A DNA stretch of 64,000 nt from Streptomyces sp. NBC_00234 (lineage in GTDB: Bacteria; Actinomycetota; Actinomycetes; Streptomycetales; Streptomycetaceae): the NCBI RefSeq assembly GCF_036195325.1, contig NZ_CP108101.1:992001-1056000 (forward strand). Reading direction: 5' to 3'. Both the position numbers and the translations under genes were made by a program. Shown here in pieces: positions 35,374 to 44,057 of the stretch. How positions within the stretch are numbered: the stretch's first letter is position 1; the number at the start of each line of letters is the position of its first letter. The notes beneath the pieces were generated by a model. It worked only from the letters and a program-made list of their open reading frames with translations. It did no database searches and was not told the origin of the DNA.

Positions 35374-36240
35374 TCAGCCCTTCAGGGCGCCGGAGGACAG
35401 GCCGTGGACGAAGGAGCGCTGGAAGAACAGGAAGACGACCACGGAGGGGAGCAGGGCCAGCAGGGAAGCCGCCATCACCACTCCGGGAGTGACGTCGGGA
35501 TCGATCCGCAGCGTGCGCAGCGCCAGCGGGAGCGTGTAGGAGGAGGAGTCGGTGGCGACGAGGAGGGGCAGCAGGTACTGGTCCCAGATCATCGTGAAGC
35601 CGAACACCCCGATGACGCCCAGCGCCGGCTTGCACATCGGCAGAATGATCTGGGCGAAGATGCGCAGATCGCCGGCGCCGTCGATGCGGGCGGCCTCTTC
35701 GAGTTCCCGGGGCACGTCCTTCATGAACTCGGTCATCACCAGGATGGAGAAGCCCCAGGCGCCCAGCGGGACGATCATCCCGGCGAGGGTGCCGATGAGG
35801 TTGAAGTGGACGACCGGCAGGTCGGCGAGGATCAGTGACAGCGGCAGGGCCAGGATCTCCTCGGGCAGCATCAGCGTCGCCAGGATCGCCACGAGGGCGA
35901 CGGTCATTCCGGGGAAGACCTTCCTGGCCAGCGCGTAGCCGGCCAGGACGGAGACGGCCACCTGGAGCAGCAGCCCGCCGCCGACCACGAAGAAGGAGTT
36001 CAGCAGGTACGCCAGGACGCCCTGGTCGAAGGCGATCCGGAAGTTGTCCAGGGTGACGCCCGAGGGGATGACGCTCAGCTGGGTCGGGTCCTTGACCCTG
36101 CTGAAGGCGCTGACCAGCAGGGCGAGCAGCGGACCGGCGAAGACGATGAGGACCAGGACGTACGTGGCGGCCTTCAGTATCCGCCCGCCCGGGCTCCTGG
36201 CCTCGGTCAGGCCCAGCGCGGTCTCGTTCGGCGTGTTCAC
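35374..36240 (-). CDS. Carbohydrate ABC transporter permease (MalG type)
   Basis: A 288-aa inner-membrane protein from GTG 36240, overlapping the upstream permease stop by 4 nt. Six hydrophobic segments are visible. The EAA loop that docks the ATPase is EEAARIDGAGDLRIFAQIIL. The length, position and C-terminal FQRSFVHGLSSGALKG match MalG/CUT1 permeases. No ATPase gene is in the operon, so a shared MsiK-type ATPase would energise it, as usual in Streptomyces. Confidence 0.93.
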   Translation of the reverse strand: MNTPNETALGLTEARSPGGRILKAATYVLVLIVFAGPLLALLVSAFSRVKDPTQLSVIPSGVTLDNFRIAFDQGVLAYLLNSFFVVGGGLLLQVAVSVLAGYALARKVFPGMTVALVAILATLMLPEEILALPLSLILADLPVVHFNLIGTLAGMIVPLGAWGFSILVMTEFMKDVPRELEEAARIDGAGDLRIFAQIILPMCKPALGVIGVFGFTMIWDQYLLPLLVATDSSSYTLPLALRTLRIDPDVTPGVVMAASLLALLPSVVVFLFFQRSFVHGLSSGALKG

Positions 36241-37208
36241 TTGCTCTCCCTCCGTCGCACCAGGTGGACGACGACCGTCAGGATCAGCGTCGCGATGAAC
36301 AGCAGAACTGCTCCCGCCGCGCCGACCCCGAGCCGGTTCTGCTCCAGCCCGAGCTTGTAGATCAGGGTCATCACGACCTCGGTAGAGCCGTCGGGACCAC
36401 CGTTGGTGAGCAGGAACACCTCGGTGAACACGCGCAGTCCGCGTATCGCGGCGAGGATGAACAGGATGGTGAACACCGACCGCAGGCCGGGCACCGTCAC
36501 GTGCCACACGCGCTGCATCCTGGAGGCGCCGTCGACCTTCGCGGCCTCGTACAGGCCGCGGTCCACGCTCGCGAGCCCGGCGAGGAAGATCATCATGTCG
36601 TACGGTGCGCCTCGCCAGATGCCCGTGACCATGATGGACGTGATCGAGGTGTCGGGGTGGTTGATGAACCCGGAGGGTCCCATCCCCACCAGGCCGAGGA
36701 GGGAGTTGAGCATGCCGTCCTCGGTCGGGTGGTACATGATCCGCCACAGCTCGGCGACGACGGCGATCGGTACCACGACCGGCAGGAACGCCGCGGAGCG
36801 CACGAACCCGAGCCGGCGGCCCTGCCCCTCCATCAGGAGGGCGAGCACCAGGCCGAGGAGCATGGAGCCCGCCGTCTGCCCGACGGCGAGGACGACCGTG
36901 TGCCAGACGGCCTCACGGAATCCTTCGGAGCCGAGCACGGTGGAGTAGTTCTCGGTGCCGACCCACCGGTTCCCGAGGTAGGGCTGGACTTCCTGGAAGG
37001 ACATCGTCAGCGCGTTGGCCATCGGGATGAACTTGAAGTACAGGAAGAGGAGCAGGGCCGGGGCCAGGAACAGCCAGGGCGTCCACCAACGGCCCGCCCG
37101 GCGGCTGTGCCTGGGGCGGCCCGCGGCGGTCCCGGGGGCCGGGCGCCCCGTTGGGCCGGTGACCCGCCCCCCGCGCAGCGGGGCGCGTTTCACCTGGTCG
37201 AGGCTCAT
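36237..37208 (-). CDS. Carbohydrate ABC transporter permease (MalF type)
   Basis: A 323-aa permease from ATG 37208, overlapping the binding-protein stop (ATGA). A basic Gly/Arg/Pro-rich N-tail of about 40 residues precedes WWTPWLFLAPALLLFLYFKF, the first helix. The EAA loop is YEAAKVDGASRMQRVWHVTV. NGGPDGSTEVVMTLIYK is typical of CUT1 permeases. It pairs with the downstream MalG-type protein. Confidence 0.93.
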   Translation of the reverse strand: MSLDQVKRAPLRGGRVTGPTGRPAPGTAAGRPRHSRRAGRWWTPWLFLAPALLLFLYFKFIPMANALTMSFQEVQPYLGNRWVGTENYSTVLGSEGFREAVWHTVVLAVGQTAGSMLLGLVLALLMEGQGRRLGFVRSAAFLPVVVPIAVVAELWRIMYHPTEDGMLNSLLGLVGMGPSGFINHPDTSITSIMVTGIWRGAPYDMMIFLAGLASVDRGLYEAAKVDGASRMQRVWHVTVPGLRSVFTILFILAAIRGLRVFTEVFLLTNGGPDGSTEVVMTLIYKLGLEQNRLGVGAAGAVLLFIATLILTVVVHLVRRRESK

Positions 37209-38533
37209 GACGCGGCGATTCCCTGTTCCTTGAGGATGTCGCCGAGCTGCTTGTCGAGATCACGCAGCTCGGTGCCGGTGTCCAGTTCGCAGTCGGCCAG
37301 CAGTGCGTTGATGGTCTCCGCCGTGGTCTGCCGCACGGCGGTCCAGTTCGGGATCGAGGGGGCGTACCGTCCGGCGGAGCCGTAGATCTCGGCGTAGGTC
37401 TGCCAGCGCGGGTCCGTGCGGATCGTGGAGATGTCGACCGTCTTGTTGACGGGCAGTTGCACGGTGAAGCCCGTCTCGCCCGTCATTCCGGTCCGCTGCC
37501 CCTCGGCGGAGATGGCATAGCCGGCGAAGGCGTCCTGGCCGGCCTGGTTCTCGGAACCCGCCATGAGATAGACGGAGCCGCCCTCGGCGAGCACGGTCGC
37601 GTCCTTCGGTCCCTTGGGCATCGGGACGACCTCGTACTTGTCCTTGCCCAGGACCTCGTCGAAGCGGGGCAGCAGGTACGGGCCGACGGCGAACATGCCG
37701 GTCCGTCCCGACTCGAACGTCTCGTTCGTGGGCGGGGTGTCCATGGTGACGGCGCCGGGCTGGATGGCCTTGGAGGTGCAGCCGAGGTCGCGGAACCACT
37801 GGACGGCCTTCACCGATTCCTTCGTGGTCATCGCGGGCTTGTACGTGCCTTTCCCGGTCTCGGTGATGAAGTCCCCGCCCGCGGCCCAGAGGAAGTTGGA
37901 GAAGTACCAGGAGGCGTATCCCCGCTTGGTCGACAGCGGCGCGGCCAGGCCCGAGGTGTTCTTCTTCCCGTCGCCGTCGGGGTCCTTGGTGGTGAACGCC
38001 TCGGCCATCGCGGTGAACTCGTCCCAGTTCGTCGGGACTTCGAGCTTCAGCTTCTCGCGCCAGTCCTTGCGGATGAGCAGGGCGGTGGCCTGCGCCGAGT
38101 ACGGCAGGCCGAACTGCTTGCCGTCCAGGCTCTTTCCGGATGAGAGGCCCTGGTCGATGAGCTCTCCGGTGTTCTTGATCTTGCCGAGGTCTATCTCCCG
38201 GAGCAGGCCCTGACTGTGCATGGCGCCGAGCTGCGTCACGTCGTTCATGACGATGTCGGGGAGGTTCTTCTGTGCCGCCCGCTGCTGCAGCTTGGTCTCG
38301 AAGTCGTCGAAGATGGCGGTGACTTTGACCTTGTAGCCGGTGGACTTCTCGAAGGCCGCGGCGAGTGCGAGCGTGCCCTTCTCCCCCGGTCCACCCGGTG
38401 TCGTCCTGGTCCAGAGCTCCAGGGGCGCCTTCGCGTTCTGCTCGACGTCCGCCCCCGCGGGACCCGATGTACAGCTGGTGAGGATCAGTGTCGAAGCGAG
38501 GAAACCCGCTCCGACCCACCGCGATCTCTGCAT
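37205..38533 (-). CDS. Sugar-binding lipoprotein of CUT1 ABC transporter
   Basis: A 442-aa extracellular solute-binding protein. ATG 38533 is placed 5 nt after GGGAG; the GTG one codon upstream is too close. The lipobox is LILTSC (Cys near 22). The mature part shows the family 1 pattern: PLELWTRTTPGGPGEKGTLA, AFEKSTGYKVKVTAIFDDFE, then DIVMNDVTQLGAMHSQGLL and TNWDEFTAMAEAFTTKDPDG. It binds the oligosaccharide imported by the two permeases. It is the first gene of the seven-gene operon, directly behind a promoter and a LacI-type palindrome. Confidence 0.94.
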   Translation of the reverse strand: MQRSRWVGAGFLASTLILTSCTSGPAGADVEQNAKAPLELWTRTTPGGPGEKGTLALAAAFEKSTGYKVKVTAIFDDFETKLQQRAAQKNLPDIVMNDVTQLGAMHSQGLLREIDLGKIKNTGELIDQGLSSGKSLDGKQFGLPYSAQATALLIRKDWREKLKLEVPTNWDEFTAMAEAFTTKDPDGDGKKNTSGLAAPLSTKRGYASWYFSNFLWAAGGDFITETGKGTYKPAMTTKESVKAVQWFRDLGCTSKAIQPGAVTMDTPPTNETFESGRTGMFAVGPYLLPRFDEVLGKDKYEVVPMPKGPKDATVLAEGGSVYLMAGSENQAGQDAFAGYAISAEGQRTGMTGETGFTVQLPVNKTVDISTIRTDPRWQTYAEIYGSAGRYAPSIPNWTAVRQTTAETINALLADCELDTGTELRDLDKQLGDILKEQGIAAS

Positions 38534-38566
38534 CACAACTCCCGTTTCACTGCATCACAGCGGCCT

Positions 38567-38616
38567 CTGGTAAGCGCTTGCCGGGGACGCTAATGGGGCA
38601 TCAAATCCCGCGTCAA
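38567..38616 (-). promoter_or_regulatory. Promoter and LacI-type operator of the polysaccharide operon
   Basis: On the minus strand, -35 TTGACG (38616-38611) and -10 TTAGCG (38593-38588) are 17 bp apart. Immediately downstream lies CTGGTAAGCGCTTGCCGG on the plus strand (38567-38584), a near-perfect palindrome centred on AAGCGCTT. This is the form of LacI/GalR-family operators. Its position would block transcription start, so the operon is likely derepressed by a sugar ligand. No lacI-type gene is present in the window. Confidence 0.8.
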
Positions 38617-39027
38617 TACTCCGATGAATACAAAATTCTGGCGACGCCTCATGCCGGACCGGCCGTACACCTCCCCGTACACCACTCCCCCGGCCACCGC
38701 CGCCGGACCGGGCCGGAGATCACGACACCCCACCCTCTGACCCCGAATTCTGGCTGTACAGGGCAGTGCACCAGCCGGATTCACTTCGATCACGTACGAT
38801 GCCGACCCCTCGCAGGGCCACCAGGACACCCGTAACTCCGCACCCCTTGAAGCCACTTCAATCATCCGATGTATCGTCACGTTTGAGCGGACTGGCCGAA
38901 ATATCGAACAGGCCGCGCCAACCTTCGACACACAGTCGGACACGTCCACACACACCCGACCGGCCGCCGGGCCGCGGGCCGAATCGCTGACACAACGTCA
39001 GCGCAGTAGCCGAGGAGCGTCATCGCC
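38617..39027. other. Intergenic region upstream of the hydroxyacid dehydrogenase
   Basis: No gene is supported in these 411 bp; base composition is less GC-rich than coding DNA around it. It should contain the promoter of the rightward dehydrogenase gene and upstream elements of the leftward operon. No further strong palindrome was seen. Confidence 0.5.
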
Positions 39028-40041
39028 ATGGACGAGACGGCACCCAGACCGACAGCCCTCCTGGTCATGGAGGAGGAACGGAGGGCGGACGTCTATCCGC
39101 CCGAGGTGCTGGCCGGCATCGATCTGCTCGTGGACCGGCAGGGCCCGCCCCTCACCCGCCAGCACCTCGACGACCGTCCCGAGGAACTGCGTCGCACGGA
39201 GATCCTGTTCACCGGCTGGGGTGCTCCGGTTCTCGACGCCGCCTTCCTGTCCCGGGCCCCCGGGCTGCGCGCCGTGTTCGTCGCGGCGGGCTCCGTACGA
39301 CACCTGACCACGCCCGCGTTCTGGGAGCGCGGCATCCCGATCGTCTCCGCCGCGGCGGCGAACGCCACCCCGGTGGCGGAGTTCGCCCTCGCGCAAATAC
39401 TCCTCGGACTGAAGCAGGTCCACCGCATCGGCCGCGAGGTGACCGCCGGTCGCCGCTACCCGCAGCAGGACCCCAGGGTCCCGGGCGCCTACCGCTCACG
39501 CGTGGGTCTGCTGGGCCTCGGCCACATCGGCCGACTCCTCGCGGCGCACCTCAGCCGCTTCGACGTCGAGGTCCTCGCGACGGACCCCCTCACCCCTGCC
39601 GACACCGCACAGGAGCTGGGCGTACGACTCGTCGGCATCGAGGAACTGTTCGCCGACTGCCACGTCGTCAGCCTCCACGCACCGCTCCTGCCCGAGACCC
39701 GCGGCTCGGTCGGAGCGCTCCTGCTGAACTCCCTGATGCCGGGCGCGACGCTGATCAACACGGCCCGGGGCGCGCTCGTCGACGAGGAGGCACTGGCGGA
39801 GGTCATGCAGGCCAGGCCCGACCTCACCGCCGTACTCGATGTCACGCACCCGGAGCCCCCGGACCCCGGCTCACCGCTCTTCACCCTCCCCAACGTCCTC
39901 CTGACACCCCACCTCGGCGGCGCGCTCGGCGCCGAACGCAACCGGCTCGGGCACCTCGTCCTCGACGAACTAGGACGCCTCCTGGACGGCCGGCCCCTCC
40001 TGCACGCCATCGATCCCGCTCACGCCGCGTCCCTGGCCTGA
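39028..40041 (+). CDS. D-2-hydroxyacid dehydrogenase
   Basis: A 337-aa NAD-dependent enzyme from ATG 39028. The dinucleotide motif is VGLLGLGHIGRLLAAHLSRF. The catalytic triad is Arg in LINTARGALVDEEAL, Glu in AVLDVTHPEPPDPGS and His in VLLTPHLGGALG. It reduces a 2-keto acid to a D-2-hydroxy acid, or the reverse. It is divergent from the polysaccharide operon and may handle a keto acid arising from uronate catabolism, but shared control is not demonstrated. Confidence 0.93.
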   Translation: MDETAPRPTALLVMEEERRADVYPPEVLAGIDLLVDRQGPPLTRQHLDDRPEELRRTEILFTGWGAPVLDAAFLSRAPGLRAVFVAAGSVRHLTTPAFWERGIPIVSAAAANATPVAEFALAQILLGLKQVHRIGREVTAGRRYPQQDPRVPGAYRSRVGLLGLGHIGRLLAAHLSRFDVEVLATDPLTPADTAQELGVRLVGIEELFADCHVVSLHAPLLPETRGSVGALLLNSLMPGATLINTARGALVDEEALAEVMQARPDLTAVLDVTHPEPPDPGSPLFTLPNVLLTPHLGGALGAERNRLGHLVLDELGRLLDGRPLLHAIDPAHAASLA

Positions 40042-40178
40042 CGCTGCGGGGAGCGGCCCGGGCCGGGTCCTTCTTCAGCAGGTGCCGTGCGGCCTCCGCC
40101 TGAACATTGACCTCCTCCTCGGCGCAGGCCACCCGGGCGTAGTCTTCGCTCAGATGGCGACGGTGGGGGGCGGAACGG

Positions 40179-42281
40179 ATGACGGCTGAGCCGGCGCAGA
40201 GGTGGGATTCGACCCTCGATTCGGTCGTGGTGTACGCGCGGGGCGCGGTCTGCCGACGCCTGGCCCGGGGCAGCGTGTCGCCCGACGGCCGGGTACGGGT
40301 GACGGGGCTGCCCCGCTCCCTCGACCCGCTCTCCCTGCGGGCCCGGGTCCTGGACTCTCCCGGAGTGCGCGTCACCGAGGCCCGCGTGGAGATCGGGGCC
40401 GAGCCGCTCGGCAGGGAAGCGCCCGATGCGCTGCGGCGCGAGGTCGACCGGCTGACCGACGCGTGCGAGGCGGCGCAAGAGCGCCGGGACCGACAGCTGG
40501 GCCTGATCGAGGAGATCAGGGCTCTCCACCCGGTCGCGCCCGCCCGCAGGCGCGAGGAATCGCACCGCCGCACCCCGGTCGACGCGTGGCTGGAGCTTGC
40601 CGACTTCGTCGACGAGCGCCTGGCGGGACTGCACACCCGCCTCCTCGCGACGGAAGAGGAACTGCGCACCGTCGACCACGAGCTCACCATCGCCGTCGAC
40701 AGGCTCGCCCGCGCCTCCACCGACGCACCGTCAGCGCACGTGGAGACCACGGTCTGCGCGGTCCTGACCCTCGACGGAACCGGTGAGGCGGAGGTGGAGG
40801 TGGAGCTGCAGTACGGGGTGCCGGGCGCCGTCTGGGTTCCGGCCTACCGTCTCGCCTACCGTCAGGGCGACGGCAGCGGACGTCTGGTGCTGCGCGCCTC
40901 GGTCGCCCAGCGGACCGGCGAGGACTGGACCGGCGTACGCGTGGGGCTGGCCACGGCAGACCTTCGGCGCCGCACCGACCTGCCGCGCCTGCGCTCGATC
41001 CGGATCGGGCGCAGTCAGCCCGCCCCCGCGCCGTCCGGCTGGCGCGAACCCCCGGCCGGGCTCGTCGACCTGTTCTCCGGGTACGACGCGGCAGGCCCCC
41101 GCCCGGCCCCGACCGCCGCAGCCGCGTCCCTCCGGACCGGCGCCCTGGCCGGAGGCACCGCGGGCGGCTACGCGTCCGGTCCCGTTCCACCACCGCCGCC
41201 TCCCCCGCCCGCACCGCAGAGCTACGGCGCTCCGCCGGCCACGGGCCCGGCGCCCGGCGGCGTATCCGGCGGTTTCCCGGAGGTCGTCGGTGCCGGGATG
41301 CCCGCCCTCGCACCGCCGATCGGGTCGCGGCCGGGCAGCATGCCGCGTACCGGCGCCCCGTCCTTCGCGGGTGCCCGCGCCGCCGTGCCGCCCGCGGCTC
41401 CCGGATCGGCTGCGCCGCCCTCTTCTCCGGCACCTGCGGCCGGTCCGCCGCAGCCGAGCGGCGCGGAGCTCGACTACGCGGCCCTTGTCCTGTGCGGCCC
41501 GGACGAGCAGGACGGCCGCAGGGGCCGGCTGTTTCCCGGCTCTCCCTTCGACCCGGTGGCGGCCGAGCACCGCCGCCGCGCCGAGACGGTGGCCTCGCTG
41601 CCGCTGCCCGGACAGGCCGTGCGGCCCCGTGAGTCGGCGGGTTCCTTCGACCAGCGCTTCGATGCCACCGCCCGCGCCGACATCCCGTCGGACGGGACCT
41701 GGCACACCGTCACCGTCTGCGAGATCCCGGTCGGCCTGCGTACCGAGTACCTCTGTGTGCCGTCCGTGGAGCAGACCGTGTATTCGACGCTGGTGCTCTC
41801 CAACACCGTCGACCAGGCGCTGCCGGCGGGCCCGGTGGAGGTCACCGTCGACGACGACTTCCTGCTGACGGCCGCACTGCCCACGCTCGCCCCCGGCGGT
41901 GTCCGGCGGATGGGGCTCGGGCCGGCCGAGGGCATCCGGGTCACCCGCCGTACGCACCTGCACGAGTCGACCTCGGGCCTGCGCAACACCACCACCGTGC
42001 TCGACCACCGCGTCCACGTGGAGCTGGCCAGCCGGCTCGCGAGGCCCGTCACCGTGGAAGTCCGCGAGCGGGTACCGGTCACCTCCGATCCGGACGTCCG
42101 GATCGAGGAACGGGCGGACTGGACGGCACCCGAGGAAGGCACGGGGCCCGATCGGCACGCACCGGGCACCCGCGTCTGGCGAACGGACCTGCCCGCAGGT
42201 GCCACGGCCGCCTTCGACGGCGGCTACGAGATCCGCATCCCGGCCGGCAAGGCTCTGGTCGACGGCAACCGCAGGAGCTGA
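40179..42281 (+). CDS. DUF4139/MuiA-like protein with Pro/Gly/Ala-rich insert
   Basis: A 700-aa protein from ATG 40179. The N-terminal DUF4140-like part (TLDSVVVYARGAVCRRLARG) leads into a coiled coil rich in Glu/Arg at about 80-185. The DUF4139 domain is split. Its first half has YGVPGAVWVPAYRLAYRQGD and VAQRTGEDWTGVRVGLATAD. Then comes a roughly 150-residue Pro/Gly/Ala-rich insert (PPPPPPPPAPQSYGAPPA). The second half has DGTWHTVTVCEIPVGLRTEY and ends with TDLPAGATAAFDGGYEIRIP. No signal peptide is seen. The family name mucoidy inhibitor A comes from Gram-negatives; the role here is unknown. It is 8 bp from a paralogue. Confidence 0.85.
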   Translation: MTAEPAQRWDSTLDSVVVYARGAVCRRLARGSVSPDGRVRVTGLPRSLDPLSLRARVLDSPGVRVTEARVEIGAEPLGREAPDALRREVDRLTDACEAAQERRDRQLGLIEEIRALHPVAPARRREESHRRTPVDAWLELADFVDERLAGLHTRLLATEEELRTVDHELTIAVDRLARASTDAPSAHVETTVCAVLTLDGTGEAEVEVELQYGVPGAVWVPAYRLAYRQGDGSGRLVLRASVAQRTGEDWTGVRVGLATADLRRRTDLPRLRSIRIGRSQPAPAPSGWREPPAGLVDLFSGYDAAGPRPAPTAAAASLRTGALAGGTAGGYASGPVPPPPPPPPAPQSYGAPPATGPAPGGVSGGFPEVVGAGMPALAPPIGSRPGSMPRTGAPSFAGARAAVPPAAPGSAAPPSSPAPAAGPPQPSGAELDYAALVLCGPDEQDGRRGRLFPGSPFDPVAAEHRRRAETVASLPLPGQAVRPRESAGSFDQRFDATARADIPSDGTWHTVTVCEIPVGLRTEYLCVPSVEQTVYSTLVLSNTVDQALPAGPVEVTVDDDFLLTAALPTLAPGGVRRMGLGPAEGIRVTRRTHLHESTSGLRNTTTVLDHRVHVELASRLARPVTVEVRERVPVTSDPDVRIEERADWTAPEEGTGPDRHAPGTRVWRTDLPAGATAAFDGGYEIRIPAGKALVDGNRRS

Positions 42282-42289
42282 CACACGCC

Positions 42290-43852
42290 ATGTCCACCAC
42301 CCCGAAGCCGATCGCCCTCCCCGTCACCGCCGTCACCTGCCTAGAGGATCGCGCCCACATCGAGCGCGCCGTCGTGCTCGATCTGGAGGCCGGGGTCCAG
42401 CGGCTGCGTCTCGGGCCGGTCAGTGCGCTGGCCGTCGACCGGACGCTCCACGCCGAGCTGACCGCCGATCACCTCGCGAGCGTGCTCGACGTACGGATCG
42501 TCCGCAGCTGGACGCCGCGCGGGCCGATGGCCTCGCCCGAGGACGACTCCGCCCTGCGCCACCGCGTACACGCCCTCGAAGAGGAGCAGGTGGCACTGGA
42601 GCAGCGACGCGACCGGCTGCGGGCCCGCCTCGGACTGCTCGGCCGGCTCGCCGCCGATCTGCTGCGGGAGATCGGCGAAGGCGCAGGCTCCGGGGAGCCC
42701 GACCGTCCCCGCTGGGCCCGCGAACTGGACCGGGTCGACGACGAACGCGACGAGCACGGCGAGCAACTCCGCGCTGTGGAAGCCCAACTGGACGCTCTCG
42801 CTGTCGAACTCGGCAAGGCCCAGGAGGCCATGCATCTCTCCGAGGAGGAGCCCGCCGAGCTGGTCGGCCATGTCGAGCTGACCGTGGAGGCCGCGGTCGC
42901 CGGGCCGGTCGGCCTGCGTCTGAGCCACCTCACCCCGTGCGCGCTGTGGCGGCCCGCCTACCGGGCCGTGCTCGACGGCGAATCGCTGACGCTGGAGACC
43001 GAGGCGATGGTCTGGCAGCGCACCGGTGAGGACTGGTCGGACGTACGGCTGACGCTGTCGACGGCCCGCTCGTCGCTGGCCACCGAACCACCACGGCTGG
43101 GCGAGGACCGGCTGACGCTCGAGGACCGCTCCCCGGCGGAACGCCGCACGGTCGACGTCGAGCTGCGCGAGGAGGCCATCAGCACCCTCGGCCCTGCCCC
43201 GGTGCTCGGCCTTCCGGGGGTGGACGACGGGGGCGAGGCGCGGGTGCTGAACTCCCCCGCGCCGGTCTCGGTGCCCGGCGACGGCCGCGCCCACCGCGTA
43301 CCGCTCTCCGCGTTCACCACCGCCGCACCCAGTGAGTACGCCTGCTCACCGGAGTTGTCACCCCTGGTCACCCAGGTGGTGCGCTTCGACAACGTGTCCG
43401 GCCACGCGCTGCTCGCCGGGCCCGTGGACCTGGTCCGCGACAGCGGATTCATCGGCCGCGGCACACTGGACTTCACGGCCCCCGGCGCCCCCGTCGAGCT
43501 GGCCTTCGGCGGCTGTGACGACTCGGGAGTGGTCCGGCATGCCGAGGAGTCCCGCACCTTTGCGGGTATCACCCAGCGGACGGTGGTCACCCGCACGGTC
43601 CGGCTGCACCTGTCCCGGTTCTCCGCACCTGGGGAACACGACGCGCGGGTGGTCGTCGTACGGGAGCGAATCCCTGTCTCCGAGGTCTCGGCGGTGGAGA
43701 TCCGCCTGCACGAGGACGCATGTTCCCCGGCGCCCGACGCGGTCGACGCCGACGGCATCGCCCGCTGGAACGTCACCCTCCCACCCGGCAGCCGCCGTAC
43801 GGTCACCCTGGTGTACGCGCTGTCGGCGAGCGCCAAGGTCACCGGCCTCTGA
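42290..43852 (+). CDS. DUF4139/MuiA-like protein, paralogue
   Basis: A 520-aa protein from ATG 42290. It has the same order as its neighbour but no Pro/Gly insert: ITAVTCLEDRAHIERA-like N-terminus, coiled coil at about 80-165 (ALEEEQVALEQRRDRLRARL), then CALWRPAYRAVLDGESLTLE, VWQRTGEDWSDVRLTLSTAR, and a beta-rich end with WNVTLPPGSRRTVTLVYALS. The two genes look like an old tandem duplication and are surely co-transcribed; their products may form a hetero-oligomer through the coiled coils. Function is unknown. Confidence 0.87.
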   Translation: MSTTPKPIALPVTAVTCLEDRAHIERAVVLDLEAGVQRLRLGPVSALAVDRTLHAELTADHLASVLDVRIVRSWTPRGPMASPEDDSALRHRVHALEEEQVALEQRRDRLRARLGLLGRLAADLLREIGEGAGSGEPDRPRWARELDRVDDERDEHGEQLRAVEAQLDALAVELGKAQEAMHLSEEEPAELVGHVELTVEAAVAGPVGLRLSHLTPCALWRPAYRAVLDGESLTLETEAMVWQRTGEDWSDVRLTLSTARSSLATEPPRLGEDRLTLEDRSPAERRTVDVELREEAISTLGPAPVLGLPGVDDGGEARVLNSPAPVSVPGDGRAHRVPLSAFTTAAPSEYACSPELSPLVTQVVRFDNVSGHALLAGPVDLVRDSGFIGRGTLDFTAPGAPVELAFGGCDDSGVVRHAEESRTFAGITQRTVVTRTVRLHLSRFSAPGEHDARVVVVRERIPVSEVSAVEIRLHEDACSPAPDAVDADGIARWNVTLPPGSRRTVTLVYALSASAKVTGL

Positions 43853-44057
43853 GGCCGCCGGTGGGCAGGATCGGGCACGGTTCGGGCACGCACACCCCGT
43901 ACCGGAACTTCCCCACCGGAAAGACCTTCATCGAGGCCGCGTACCCGCGTTGATGCCGGCCATCGCCTCGGGCCGAGGGAAAGACCGGGTGCCGGACGTA
44001 CCGGGTGAGTTTGGCGAAACCCGGGGAATAAGTGGCGACAGACGATGGGAGGTTGCC

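Noticed and set aside
33934-35838. 634-aa frame opposite the fucosidase gene
   Set aside because: Low-complexity Val/Gly/Glu translation; the GH29 motifs on the other strand are definite.
38590-38955. Possible leftward gene in the less GC-rich intergenic region
   Set aside because: No ribosome site, no domain, and it overlaps the promoter and operator of the sugar operon.
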